Assembly: GCF_030823405.1 (NCBI RefSeq)
Contig: NZ_JAUSXC010000001.1
Span: 3,703,001-3,767,000, forward strand
Direction of reading: 5' to 3'
Length of the DNA stretch: 64,000 bases
DNA from: Chryseobacterium ginsenosidimutans
GTDB lineage: Bacteria; Bacteroidota; Bacteroidia; Flavobacteriales; Weeksellaceae
Part shown: piece after piece, positions 18,808-26,860 of the stretch
How positions within the stretch are numbered: the first letter of the stretch is position 1
Layout of the letters: each line of letters begins with the position of its first letter
Made by a program: the position numbers and the translations under genes
The notes under the pieces: model-generated
What the model saw: the letters and a program-made list of their open reading frames with translations, nothing else
Told to the model about the DNA's origin: nothing
Databases searched by the model: none

Positions 18808-18819
18808 TAATTTTTGAAA
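18802..18819. promoter_or_regulatory. Candidate operator, copy 2
   Basis: Identical 18 bases to 18190-18207 (arms TTTCAA / TTGAAA). It covers the -33 element of the regulator promoter, the position expected for autorepression. Confidence 0.75.
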
Positions 18820-18833
18820 ATTAAATTTAAAAT

Positions 18834-18865
18834 AAAACAGACTTCCTTTTGAATGTCTGTTTTAA
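18834..18865 (-). terminator. Intrinsic terminator of the vWA lipoprotein gene
   Basis: Nine-base stem AAAACAGAC / GTCTGTTTT with a 12-base loop, T-rich on the minus strand, starting 5 bases after the stop. Confidence 0.75.
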
Positions 18866-18867
18866 AG

Positions 18868-20841
18868 TTATTTTTTAATTGCTTTATAACTTTGAACTAA
18901 CCTTATAAATTCAGAACGATACCCTTCTTCATCCTTATTTTTTCCTTCTTTTGCCAAATCTTCAATTTTATTGAGTTCTTTTTCTTTAATTAATTTTGAA
19001 TCTCTTAAAACCAGCCCAAACCAAGCTACAGAAGAAACAAATTTGTAATCCGGACTTGAATCAGCAATTGATTCTTGGGAATTCTTGACTACGTTTGTTA
19101 TTTCTGTGCTTTTATCACCGTCAGGTTTTTTGTAACGAAACTTTATGGTCGCCAATTCATCTCCGAAGTTTTGTGTATTCATTGTTGAAGAATATTTCAA
19201 CTTGTTTTCTTTTGGCAAAAATACAGAGCTAACACCTGTAGGAATTACTTCATATAAAGCGGTTACCGTATGTCCGCTTCCCAATTCACCTGCATCAATT
19301 TTATCGTCTGTAAAATCTTCATTTCTCAATTTTCTATTTTCGTAACCAATTAATCGATATGATTTTACAAATTTTGGATTAAATTCAATCTGAATTTTCA
19401 CATCTTTAGCAATCGCATACATACTTCCTGCGAATTCTCTTCCCAAAAACTTATTAGCTTCCTGCAGGTTATCAATATAAGCATAGTTTCCATTTCCTTT
19501 ATCTGCCAGAGTTTCCAGCCTGTTGTCTTTGTAATTTCCCATCCCGTATCCTAGACACGTAAGAAAAATTCCGGTTTTTCTTTTTTGTTCAATTAAAGTT
19601 TCAAGACCTTTTTCAGAAGAAACTCCAACATTGAAATCACCATCAGTAGCCAAGACAACACGATTATTTCCTCCTTTAATAAAATTCCCCTGAGCCAATT
19701 TGTAAGCCAATTCAATTCCTTCTCCTCCTGCTGTACTTCCTCCTGCCTGAAGGTTATCCAAAGCTTTAATGATCGTTTCCTTTTCTGCAGCCGAAATCGG
19801 TTCCAACACCGTTCCCGCATTTCCTGCATAAACAACAATTCCTACTTTATCCTGTGGTCTGAGCTGATCCAGCAAAACTTTAAACGAAGATTTCAACAAC
19901 GGAAGTTTATTACTCTCATTCATAGAACCTGAAACATCAATCAGGAAGATAATATTGGAATTCGGCAGATTTTCCATCGCTACATTTTTCCCCTGAAGTC
20001 CAATTTTCAACAATTTATGATTAGGATTCCACGGAGAGTCGCTGTACTCTGTATTGATCGAGAAAGGTTGCTTATTTTCCGGCTGAGGATAATCATATTT
20101 AAAATAATTCATCATTTCCTCTACCCTCACAGCATCTTTATCGACAGCGCTTCCGTAATTAATCATTCTTCTGACATTAGAATAAGAAGCATTATCCACA
20201 TCAATCGAGAATGTAGACACCGATTGATTTTTTGTCAGTTCAAAAGGATTTTCAACCAAAGAATTGTATTCTTCATTGGTATTATTGATTTGCTGAATTC
20301 CTTTTTTTCCTTTAGTTGTGGTTATTTTCTTGCCATAAACTTTATTATCTGTTACCGCTTTCGCTTGTTTTACAGGTTTTGATGGAATATTACGCGTCTT
20401 CTTTGCCCTTGTGTTACCAGTCATAGCAACATTTTCTATTGAATACGAAATTTCCTGTGCAGTCACAGTTTTCGGTTTCGGGCAACCATTATATTCCGGC
20501 ATTCCCGGAACTGTAGGACATGCATCATCTTTATCCAATATACCATCGCCATCCGTATCCGGCCAAGGACAACCGTTATTTTCAGCTGGCCCTGAAACTG
20601 TGGGACATGCATCATCTTTGTCAATCAATCCATCACCATCTGTATCCGGCCACGGACAACCGTTATTTTCTATAGGTCCTGCAATTTCTGGACATTGGTC
20701 TAATTTATTTGGAATTCCGTCCTGATCTTTGTCTTTTTTTACACTTAAGGGTTTTGATTCTTTTGAAGATTCGGAAACGTTTTTGGTCTTACAACTTCCT
20801 AATAAAGCCAAAGCCAATATTGATATACTAATTTTTTTCAT
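18868..20841 (-). CDS. Lipoprotein with thrombospondin-3-type repeats and a von Willebrand A domain
   Basis: A 657-residue exported protein. The chosen start gives [17 protein letters not shown], a lipoprotein signal with lipobox LGSC. Residues 35-115 hold three aspartate-rich calcium-binding type-3 repeats (DTDGDG.. with NNGCPWP). The central region is a von Willebrand A domain with the MIDAS motif DVSGSMN and a later [10 protein letters not shown], in a YfbK-like arrangement. The ORF is open for 20 codons further upstream, but that extension lacks a signal sequence. It lies downstream of an ECF sigma factor and its plug-domain partner, so the three may be one surface or envelope response module. 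Role inferred from context. Confidence 0.85.
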   Translation of the reverse strand: MKKISISILALALLGSCKTKNVSESSKESKPLSVKKDKDQDGIPNKLDQCPEIAGPIENNGCPWPDTDGDGLIDKDDACPTVSGPAENNGCPWPDTDGDGILDKDDACPTVPGMPEYNGCPKPKTVTAQEISYSIENVAMTGNTRAKKTRNIPSKPVKQAKAVTDNKVYGKKITTTKGKKGIQQINNTNEEYNSLVENPFELTKNQSVSTFSIDVDNASYSNVRRMINYGSAVDKDAVRVEEMMNYFKYDYPQPENKQPFSINTEYSDSPWNPNHKLLKIGLQGKNVAMENLPNSNIIFLIDVSGSMNESNKLPLLKSSFKVLLDQLRPQDKVGIVVYAGNAGTVLEPISAAEKETIIKALDNLQAGGSTAGGEGIELAYKLAQGNFIKGGNNRVVLATDGDFNVGVSSEKGLETLIEQKRKTGIFLTCLGYGMGNYKDNRLETLADKGNGNYAYIDNLQEANKFLGREFAGSMYAIAKDVKIQIEFNPKFVKSYRLIGYENRKLRNEDFTDDKIDAGELGSGHTVTALYEVIPTGVSSVFLPKENKLKYSSTMNTQNFGDELATIKFRYKKPDGDKSTEITNVVKNSQESIADSSPDYKFVSSVAWFGLVLRDSKLIKEKELNKIEDLAKEGKNKDEEGYRSEFIRLVQSYKAIKK

Positions 20842-21090
20842 TATCATTTTTTCGTTGTTAATATATATAAATTTTGTGCTTACAATTATCTTAATGTCCA
20901 AGCCTTACTTAATAGATGCAACAATTAAAAAAGGTTTCAGCAATAATTTTTATTTCTCTATTTTTTTTCAATTAAAAATCAAAATTTGATCTAATTAATT
21001 CACAGCAAGATTTTGATTACAAGATTTTTACGCAAAACCGATAAGCAACTGAAGATTAATAAATATTTTTCTTGTTTTTTTACAGGGAAT
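20842..21090. other. Intergenic stretch before the vWA gene
   Basis: AT-rich. No clear TAnnTTTG promoter and no RNA fold were recognised; it separates the vWA gene from the sigma/plug pair. Confidence 0.5.
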
Positions 21091-21117
21091 AAAAAAAGAA
21101 ACCTCAGAAGAAATTTC
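21091..21117 (-). terminator. Probable intrinsic terminator
   Basis: Imperfect AAAGAAA / TTTCTTT hairpin followed by a T run on the minus strand, about 45 bases after the plug-domain gene. Confidence 0.5.
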
Positions 21118-21161
21118 TTTTTCAGATTATATTGAATGAATATTAGTTTTAAGATGAAGAA

Positions 21162-22280
21162 TTATTTTTTGGGCAGATCATTTTTGAGAAGTTTTTTTAG
21201 TCTTCGTTTTTCTTTTTTAGAAATATATTTTGTAACAACCACCAAAACTCCATTTTGAGCCTTTTCACCTGAAAAGATAGAAGTTGCTTTTTCACCCTTT
21301 AAAACACTAATTGCATCAATTTTCTTTGGATCTAATTTCCTTAAAGTTTCCAGATCAGAAGTTAGTCCGTCGATAACAACCAAAGGACTGTTATCCTGTT
21401 TCAAAGAACCTCGAAGACTAATCGAAATATCCACTTTCCCCGAACCTGGTGTTCCGGAAACCGAGTTAATATTTACACCCGGTACAAAACCTCTAATTAA
21501 ATTGACATCAGACTTTTCTCCAATACGATTTCCTAATCCTGAATTGGCAGCTATCGGTTTATTTGTTTTTATATATCCTTTATTATAAGCCAGAATTTCC
21601 GGTTCCTTTACCTGTTCTTTAAGATCTAAAACAGTACTTGGATAGGTAGCTTCCGCAGTATCTGCAACAGCATTTAAGTCATACATTTTCTTTCTGGTAG
21701 ATGAAGCCAGAGGATTCACCATAGAAGATTTTTCTTTTTTGATGCCCATTGCAATTACTTCTTCAATATTCTGCCTTTTCAAAGTATCCATAATTCTGCC
21801 TTCTAATGCAGGCGCCGCATCTTCATGAGAAGAAGGTGAAGCTATCATTTCATCAACAGGAGAAGATAATGGAGATGCATAAACATTTGGCACTGTTTGA
21901 TAAGCAATGTTCATTGGAGATTGTGGCAAAATTTCATTTTGAATATTTGCTTTCACCATACTGTCAACCTTTTGAATATGTTCGGGAACGGCAGTTACAG
22001 TATTTTTTTGAGGAATTACATTATTTTGAGCAACTACAGGCTTTGTAATTTCTACGTTTTCTTTTTTATTAAAATAAAAGATTCCTGAACCTATCAATAA
22101 ACTGGCAGCAATTCCGTAAGGAAGCCAAACTGGTATACTTTTTCTTTTTTTCTCTTCTTTTTTATCTAATTTCTCTTCAACTTTAGCCCAAACTTTGTCA
22201 AACCCAGGAAAAGTCGCAGGTTCTTCCAAATCTTTAGAAGCCTCATTGAATTTTTTATCGATATCATTATTATGTTCCAT
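21162..22280 (-). CDS. Membrane-anchored protein with TonB-plug-like C-terminal domain, putative anti-sigma partner
   Basis: A 372-residue protein. Residues 1-50 are charged and cytoplasmic in character, followed by one membrane segment (WLPYGIAASLLIGSGIFYF, about residues 48-67) and a long disordered periplasmic stretch. Residues 255-360 resemble the plug domain of TonB-dependent receptors (SISLRGS.., PLVVIDG, DISVLKGEKATSIFS-like core). There is no beta-barrel. It starts 12 bases after the ECF sigma gene. In Bacteroidota the gene after an ECF sigma factor is often an anti-sigma factor, so sigma control by the N-terminus with signal sensing by the plug-like domain is a reasonable inference, unproven. 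Confidence 0.75.
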   Translation of the reverse strand: MEHNNDIDKKFNEASKDLEEPATFPGFDKVWAKVEEKLDKKEEKKRKSIPVWLPYGIAASLLIGSGIFYFNKKENVEITKPVVAQNNVIPQKNTVTAVPEHIQKVDSMVKANIQNEILPQSPMNIAYQTVPNVYASPLSSPVDEMIASPSSHEDAAPALEGRIMDTLKRQNIEEVIAMGIKKEKSSMVNPLASSTRKKMYDLNAVADTAEATYPSTVLDLKEQVKEPEILAYNKGYIKTNKPIAANSGLGNRIGEKSDVNLIRGFVPGVNINSVSGTPGSGKVDISISLRGSLKQDNSPLVVIDGLTSDLETLRKLDPKKIDAISVLKGEKATSIFSGEKAQNGVLVVVTKYISKKEKRRLKKLLKNDLPKK

Positions 22281-22292
22281 TGTCTTAAAAGT

Positions 22293-22808
22293 TTAAATGT
22301 TTTGATTGATCAGAAGTTCCTGTAATTTTTTTCTGGCAAAATTGAGCTGAGACTTTGATGTACCTTCACTGATAGAAAGCATCACGGCGATTTCTTTGTG
22401 AGGATAGCCCTCAATAGCAAAAAGATTAAAAATAGCTCTGCAACCTTCGGGTAGAAAGTTTAGCAGGTTTAAAATATCTTTTTCAAACGAAATATGTTCC
22501 ATTGTAGAATCATAAATTACATGTTCTTCTTCTAAAGAAATATGCAGTTCTTTAGTCTTTCTCAATTTTTGCAAACATTCATTGACAGCAATTTTTCTAG
22601 CCCACGCTTCAAAAATTTCAGGATTCTGGAGCTGGCTCATTTTGGTGAAAATTTTATAGAAGCTATCCGCAAGAACCTCTTCGATATCTTCATCATTTTT
22701 AAGATAGCGTTTGCAGACCGAATACAGCTTTCCCGCCATCTTTTCGTAGACTTTCCGCTGCGCATTGCGGTCGTTCCGCTGACATTCCATGAGTAACTCT
22801 CGTTCCAT
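22293..22808 (-). CDS. ECF-type RNA polymerase sigma factor
   Basis: A 171-residue sigma-70 family protein of the extracytoplasmic-function class. Region 2 spans roughly residues 20-85 (VCKRYLKNDEDIEEVLADSF, then EAWARKIAVNECL) and region 4 spans 110-165 (LPEGCRAIFNLFAIEGYPHKE, then SEGTSKSQLNFARKKL). It is the first gene of a minus-strand pair with a plug-domain membrane protein. Its target genes are unknown; the vWA lipoprotein downstream is a candidate. Confidence 0.92.
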   Translation of the reverse strand: MERELLMECQRNDRNAQRKVYEKMAGKLYSVCKRYLKNDEDIEEVLADSFYKIFTKMSQLQNPEIFEAWARKIAVNECLQKLRKTKELHISLEEEHVIYDSTMEHISFEKDILNLLNFLPEGCRAIFNLFAIEGYPHKEIAVMLSISEGTSKSQLNFARKKLQELLINQNI

Positions 22809-22884
22809 AATCAGGCTTTATACTTATATAGATGCAAAAAACTTCAAACAGGTTGGAAACATCTTAAACTTTTTTTAAAAATTA

Positions 22885-23133
22885 ATGAAAAATATTGAAG
22901 CCAGCAAATATGAAAAATTTGCGGAAAGCCTTAATCAGAAGAAATATATAACAGGATCTAAAATAAATGAAACTCCTTCTAAAATGAACAAAGCATTTTC
23001 TAAAGTAGATACTGCTTCTTCTAAAATAAATATAATATCCACTAAAGTAGTTACGGACTCATCCAAAATAGATATTGCTTCCGCCAAAATAAATATGACA
23101 TCATCCGCAACGAATAAAGCTTGTCGTTTCTAA
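22885..23133 (+). CDS. Small ORF made of eight heptapeptide repeats
   Basis: An 82-codon frame whose residues 25-80 are eight consecutive seven-residue units of the type SKINxxS. The DNA repeats with a strict 21-base period. A start ATG at 22885 follows a TTAA-rich stretch, but I see no TAnnTTTG promoter. It diverges from the sigma factor gene. It may be a small protein or an untranslated tandem repeat that stays open by its 21-base period. A similar but unrelated 21-base array lies at 42564. Confidence 0.4.
   Translation: MKNIEASKYEKFAESLNQKKYITGSKINETPSKMNKAFSKVDTASSKINIISTKVVTDSSKIDIASAKINMTSSATNKACRF
22957..23124 (+). repeat. 21-base tandem repeat, 8 units
   Basis: Eight units aligned on TCTAAAATAAAT, with the last nine bases of each unit more variable. 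Every unit keeps the 21-base length, so the array has a 168-base span without any insertion or deletion. Confidence 0.9.
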
Positions 23134-23216
23134 AAAATTCAATATTAATTTATCTTTTCCCTTTGTAACGAATATGTAATATGAACGACTATTCATATAA
23201 ATAATCTTTTATAGTA

Positions 23217-24419
23217 ATGAAAAATACCAAAATTGCGTCATTACTTTTTGTTTTGTCTGCAGGAAGTATGATGTTTGCTCAGGATGACTTAATCAACAAG
23301 TTAAAGAACAATCAATCTCAAAATGCTAATTTCCAGTTCACAACGTTGAAAGATGTTGGTGCAACTTCAGTTAAGAATCAAGGTTCTTCGGGAACTTGCT
23401 GGAGTTATTCGGGAAATTCTTTCCTTGAATCTGAAATGCAGAGAATGGGTAAAAAGCCTGTAGATTTAGCAGAAATTTTTACGGCAAGAAATTCTTATCA
23501 CGATAAAGCAAAATTATATGTTTTAAATAACGGAGCGATCAGTTGGGGAGACGGAGGTGAATTGCATGATGTTGTGAATATGTACAAAAAGTACGGTGCC
23601 GTTCCTCAAGACGTTTATACAGGATTAAAATCTGGGCAAACGTTGAATAATTTCTCTGAAATGCAGGGTAAAATAAAGCCTGTTTTAGACAGTTTGGTTC
23701 AGGCTGCAACAAAAGGAAAACTTTCTGACAACTGGATGTCTTCTGTCGATGCAATTTTAGACCAATATTTAGGAAAAATCCCTACGAGTTTCACATACGA
23801 AGGAAAAAACTATACTCCTCAAACATTTGCAAAGGAAGTTGTTGGCATTAATGCTGATGATTATGTGGAGCTTTCTTCTTACAAAGATTATCCGTATTAT
23901 CAGAAATTTGTAGTTCCGATTCCTGATAACTGGAGCCACGATTCTGACTGGAATATTCCAATGAAAGATTTAACAGCAATTATTGATAATGCTGTAAACA
24001 AAGGATATTCTGTGGGTTGGGCAACGGACGTTTCTGAGCCTTATTTTTCATATAAAAATGGTGTAGCTTATGTTCCAGATGTTGATTTAGACCAAATTAC
24101 TACGGAAAATAAAGGAACTTTATTCACAGAACCTAAAAAAGACAAAACAATCACTGAAGATATTCGTCAGAAAGGGCTTAATAACCTTTCTACAACCGAT
24201 GATCACGGAATGCACATCGTAGGATTGGCAAAAGACCAGTCGGGAAAAGAATATTATATGGTAAAGAATTCTTGGGGTGTAACGAATGATTTTGAAGGTT
24301 ATATTTATGTAACAAGACCCTATGTTGAATACAAATCAACTGCGATTTTAGTTCATAAAAATGCTCTTCCAAAGAACATCAAAAGACAATTGAAGCCTAC
24401 AAAAAATATCGGTTTATAA
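23217..24419 (+). CDS. C1-family (papain/bleomycin hydrolase-like) cysteine peptidase
   Basis: A 400-residue exported cysteine peptidase. The signal peptide is MKNTKIASLLFVLSAGSMMFAQ. Catalytic residues are visible: Cys in VKNQGSSGTCWSYSG, His in DDHGMHIVGLA, and Asn in VKNSWGV. The oxyanion-hole Gln is the Q before GSSGTC. The long middle insertion and overall length fit the bleomycin hydrolase/aminopeptidase C branch, here secreted to the periplasm. It is monocistronic, with a terminator 45 bases downstream. Confidence 0.9.
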   Translation: MKNTKIASLLFVLSAGSMMFAQDDLINKLKNNQSQNANFQFTTLKDVGATSVKNQGSSGTCWSYSGNSFLESEMQRMGKKPVDLAEIFTARNSYHDKAKLYVLNNGAISWGDGGELHDVVNMYKKYGAVPQDVYTGLKSGQTLNNFSEMQGKIKPVLDSLVQAATKGKLSDNWMSSVDAILDQYLGKIPTSFTYEGKNYTPQTFAKEVVGINADDYVELSSYKDYPYYQKFVVPIPDNWSHDSDWNIPMKDLTAIIDNAVNKGYSVGWATDVSEPYFSYKNGVAYVPDVDLDQITTENKGTLFTEPKKDKTITEDIRQKGLNNLSTTDDHGMHIVGLAKDQSGKEYYMVKNSWGVTNDFEGYIYVTRPYVEYKSTAILVHKNALPKNIKRQLKPTKNIGL

Positions 24420-24464
24420 GAATCACTTTTTGCCTTTTAACGGCATTTTGATATTTAATCTGTT

Positions 24465-24498
24465 AAAAACCGTTCTCAGCTTTGGGAACGGTTTATTT
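24465..24498 (+). terminator. Intrinsic terminator of the C1 peptidase gene
   Basis: Nine-base stem AAACCGTTC / GAACGGTTT with additional C-G pairs, followed by TTTATTTTA. Confidence 0.8.
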
Positions 24499-24527
24499 TA
24501 GTTATGAAATTCAAAAACATTAAATTT

Positions 24528-24565
24528 AAAACCGCCTCAAGACAATATCCTGAAGCGGTTCCGTT
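24528..24565 (-). terminator. Intrinsic terminator of the old yellow enzyme gene
   Basis: On the minus strand the stem AACCGCTTCA / TGAGGCGGTT is followed by TTAAATTT. It lies about 155 bases after the OYE stop. The frame at 24476-24700 overlaps it and is not called. Confidence 0.6.
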
Positions 24566-24716
24566 AAAATAATTGAATAGGTAAATTTTATAAATAAAGT
24601 GAACTGTTAACGGCAAATTTGCTTTACCAGTGAATAGCAGCGTCAATTTAGAAAAGTTGTAAATAAAAATTGACAACAAAAACAAATTATAGATTAACAA
24701 TTCACAATTTGTCTCT

Positions 24717-25778
24717 TTAGTAAAGCACTCCTAAACTTTCGGCTGAAAAATCTAAAAGTTCTTCTGTATTTCCTTCTTTGATTTTCTTTACCCATTCCGG
24801 ATCTTGCAACAATGCTCTTCCCACTGCTACCAAATCGAAATCTCCCCTTTCCAGTCTTTTTGTTAATTCGGTTAAATCTGCTTTTTCAGTTCCCTGTCCC
24901 GCAAATGCTCCCATAAAATCTCCTTCAAGACCTACAGAACCTACTGTAATGGTTGGTTGCCCAGTAATTTTCTTTGCCCAACCAGCAAAATTTAAGTCAG
25001 AACCTTCAAATTCAGCTTCCCAGAAACGTCTCTGTGAGCAATGGAAAATATCAACTCCTGCTTCTTTTAACGGCAACAGCCAATCTTCCATTTCTTCCGG
25101 TGTATTTGCCAATTTACTTGAATAATCCTGCTGTTTCCATTGAGAAAGACGGATGATAATCATAAAATCTTCACCAACTGCCGCTCTTATTGCCTTCACA
25201 ATATCAACTGCAAATTTGTTTCTTTCTTTTATTGTTTTACCGCCGTATTCATCGGTTCTTGTGTTAGTAACTTCCCAGAAAAACTGATCGATCAAATAAC
25301 CGTGAGCTCCATGAATTTCAATAACATCAAAACCTAAATCTTTTGCCGATTTTGCCGAAGCTGCAAACTGAGCAATCGTATCCTGAATATCTTCCAACGT
25401 CATGGTAGAAGCCTTTTCCATATCAACCAATGGATAATCCGGAGAATTTCTTGTATCTCCTACGTGCCAGATCTGAGGTCCCATTTTACCACCATTTTCA
25501 TGAACGGCATCGATTACGTTTTTCCAGCCATTTAATGCTTTTGTTCCGTAGAAATCCGGAATATTCTGCATGTTTTTTGAAGCAGGTCTGTCGATAACCG
25601 TTCCTTCAGAAAGAATTAATCCAACGTCTGAAGCTGCTCTTCTCGCATAATAATCTGCAATATTTTGGGTAGGAACTCCGTTGTCAGATTGTGCTCTGGT
25701 CATCGGCGCCATTACGATTCTATTTTTAAGCTCTAAATTTTTATATTTAAAAGGTATAAATAATGATTCTGTACTCAT
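24717..25778 (-). CDS. Old yellow enzyme-family NADH:flavin oxidoreductase
   Basis: A 353-residue FMN-dependent ene-reductase of the old yellow enzyme family, reducing the double bond of electrophilic alpha,beta-unsaturated compounds. The N-terminus reads LFIPFKYKNLELKNRIVMAPMTRAQS, the active-site pair appears as EIHGAHGYLIDQF, and a C-terminal VAVGRALLQDP motif is present. It is divergently transcribed from an HxlR-type regulator across a 123-base region rich in GTAAC boxes, so it is probably induced by electrophiles through that regulator (inference). Confidence 0.93.
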   Translation of the reverse strand: MSTESLFIPFKYKNLELKNRIVMAPMTRAQSDNGVPTQNIADYYARRAASDVGLILSEGTVIDRPASKNMQNIPDFYGTKALNGWKNVIDAVHENGGKMGPQIWHVGDTRNSPDYPLVDMEKASTMTLEDIQDTIAQFAASAKSAKDLGFDVIEIHGAHGYLIDQFFWEVTNTRTDEYGGKTIKERNKFAVDIVKAIRAAVGEDFMIIIRLSQWKQQDYSSKLANTPEEMEDWLLPLKEAGVDIFHCSQRRFWEAEFEGSDLNFAGWAKKITGQPTITVGSVGLEGDFMGAFAGQGTEKADLTELTKRLERGDFDLVAVGRALLQDPEWVKKIKEGNTEELLDFSAESLGVLY

Positions 25779-25802
25779 TTTAAAACTAAGTATTTATTAA
25801 TT

Positions 25803-25817
25803 GTTACACAAAGTAAC
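25803..25817. promoter_or_regulatory. Candidate HxlR operator (inverted repeat)
   Basis: GTTAC-ACAAA-GTAAC is a perfect 5-base inverted repeat in the divergent OYE/HxlR promoter region. Further GTAAC boxes start at 25860, 25871, 25884 and 25895. Confidence 0.55.
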
Positions 25818-25860
25818 TAATAATAGTTCGTTTTTGTGCATGTGTTAGAGAAAAAACTGG

Positions 25861-25868
25861 TAACTTTG
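25861..25868 (+). promoter_or_regulatory. -7 promoter element of the HxlR gene
   Basis: TAACTTTG matches TAnnTTTG, 33 bases before the ATG at 25902. It overlaps one of the GTAAC boxes, consistent with autoregulation. Confidence 0.65.
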
Positions 25869-25901
25869 CCGTAACAAACAATAGTAACTTAATTGTAACA
25901 C

Positions 25902-26282
25902 ATGAAAAAATCGGAATTAATGAAATACAGCTGTCCGTTGGGTAAAGCAATGTCTGCCTTGGGAAGCAAATGGAAACCGATCATTGTATTAGTAATTAAA
26001 GACCGAAAACTACGCTTCGGAGAAGTGGCAGCACGCATCAGCGTAATTTCCAGAAAAGTACTTACGGATCAATTAAGAGAAATGGAAGCCGATGGTTTGG
26101 TAACCCGGGAAGAGTTTAAAGAACTCCCGCCAAGAGTAGAATACTGCCTTACACAAAAGGGATTGGAGCTATTGCCTATTCTTCATTTGCTGGAAGAATG
26201 GGAATCTAAATTTGATACCAAAGAACAGTATGATAAGAATTGTAGTTTTATTGAGAATAAAATAGAAAAGGCTGTTGTTTAA
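25902..26282 (+). CDS. HxlR-family transcriptional regulator
   Basis: A 126-residue winged-helix regulator. The family start pattern YSCPLGKAMSALGSKWKPII with the conserved redox-sensitive cysteine (residue 10), the RFGEVAARI region, and ISRKVLTDQLREMEADGLV are all characteristic. It is divergent from an old yellow enzyme gene and probably controls it; HxlR proteins commonly sense reactive electrophiles through the N-terminal cysteine. Confidence 0.92.
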   Translation: MKKSELMKYSCPLGKAMSALGSKWKPIIVLVIKDRKLRFGEVAARISVISRKVLTDQLREMEADGLVTREEFKELPPRVEYCLTQKGLELLPILHLLEEWESKFDTKEQYDKNCSFIENKIEKAVV

Positions 26283-26291
26283 TGGCCTTTT

Positions 26292-26717
26292 TTATTTTAT
26301 AATTTTTAAATCTCCTTTATTATAGTAAACTTTTCTTTTATTACATATTATCTTGTTATCATTAGTTGATTGACAATCATTTGCAACAATAATAAATTTT
26401 TTATTTTTGGGAATTTCTATATGCACAATATCCCCATTTTTTTTATCAAAACATTCAAATTTTGTATTATCAAAGTCCCATCCAAAAATCTCAAATTTAG
26501 AAACATCTTCATGAAGAATATCATTATTTGACATGTAAATATATTTATCCTTAATGTCCAAAATAAAATATGTTTCTTTATTAATTTCGCTAATATTCGA
26601 ACTAAACTTTTCACTAAAAGACTGTTTTTCTTGTGAAAAAAAAGTATTAAATTTTAATCCTTGTGAAAAAATAAAATTAGTAAGACCTAGAAATATTAGC
26701 AAGATAATTTTCTTCAT
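26292..26717 (-). CDS. Exported hypothetical protein
   Basis: A 141-residue protein with a signal peptide (residues 1-19, MKKIILLIFLGLTNFIFSQ). The mature part is Lys, Asn and Asp-rich, with no recognised domain. The codon use is very AT-rich, like the neighbouring intergenic DNA. It converges with the HxlR gene (10 bases between the stops). A -7 element (CAAATTTA on the plus strand) lies 18 bases upstream of the ATG. Function unknown. Confidence 0.65.
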   Translation of the reverse strand: MKKIILLIFLGLTNFIFSQGLKFNTFFSQEKQSFSEKFSSNISEINKETYFILDIKDKYIYMSNNDILHEDVSKFEIFGWDFDNTKFECFDKKNGDIVHIEIPKNKKFIIVANDCQSTNDNKIICNKRKVYYNKGDLKIIK

Positions 26718-26734
26718 TTGTTAATCTTTACTTA

Positions 26735-26742
26735 CAAATTTA
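26735..26742 (-). promoter_or_regulatory. -7 promoter element
   Basis: TAAATTTG on the minus strand, 18 bases upstream of the ATG of the exported hypothetical at 26717. Confidence 0.5.
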
Positions 26743-26807
26743 TAAATTCAAAATGATTTTAAAAAAATCTAATGATGAAATAATTTATTTTTTCATAGTT
26801 TCTAACA

Positions 26808-26840
26808 AAAAACCGCCCTCCAAAGAGAAGGCGGTTTCAA
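26808..26840 (-). terminator. Intrinsic terminator of the E1 gene
   Basis: On the minus strand AACCGCC / GGCGGTT forms a stem followed by TTTTTTG, 20-50 bases after the stop. Confidence 0.8.
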
Positions 26841-26860
26841 AATTTATCTAAAATTCTCAA

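Noticed and set aside
22957..23124. 21-base array as a CRISPR
   Set aside because: Units are contiguous without spacers, unit length is too short, and no cas gene is present. The same holds for 42564-42731.
24476..24700. 74-codon minus-strand frame
   Set aside because: It covers two terminator hairpins and has no start context or recognisable similarity.
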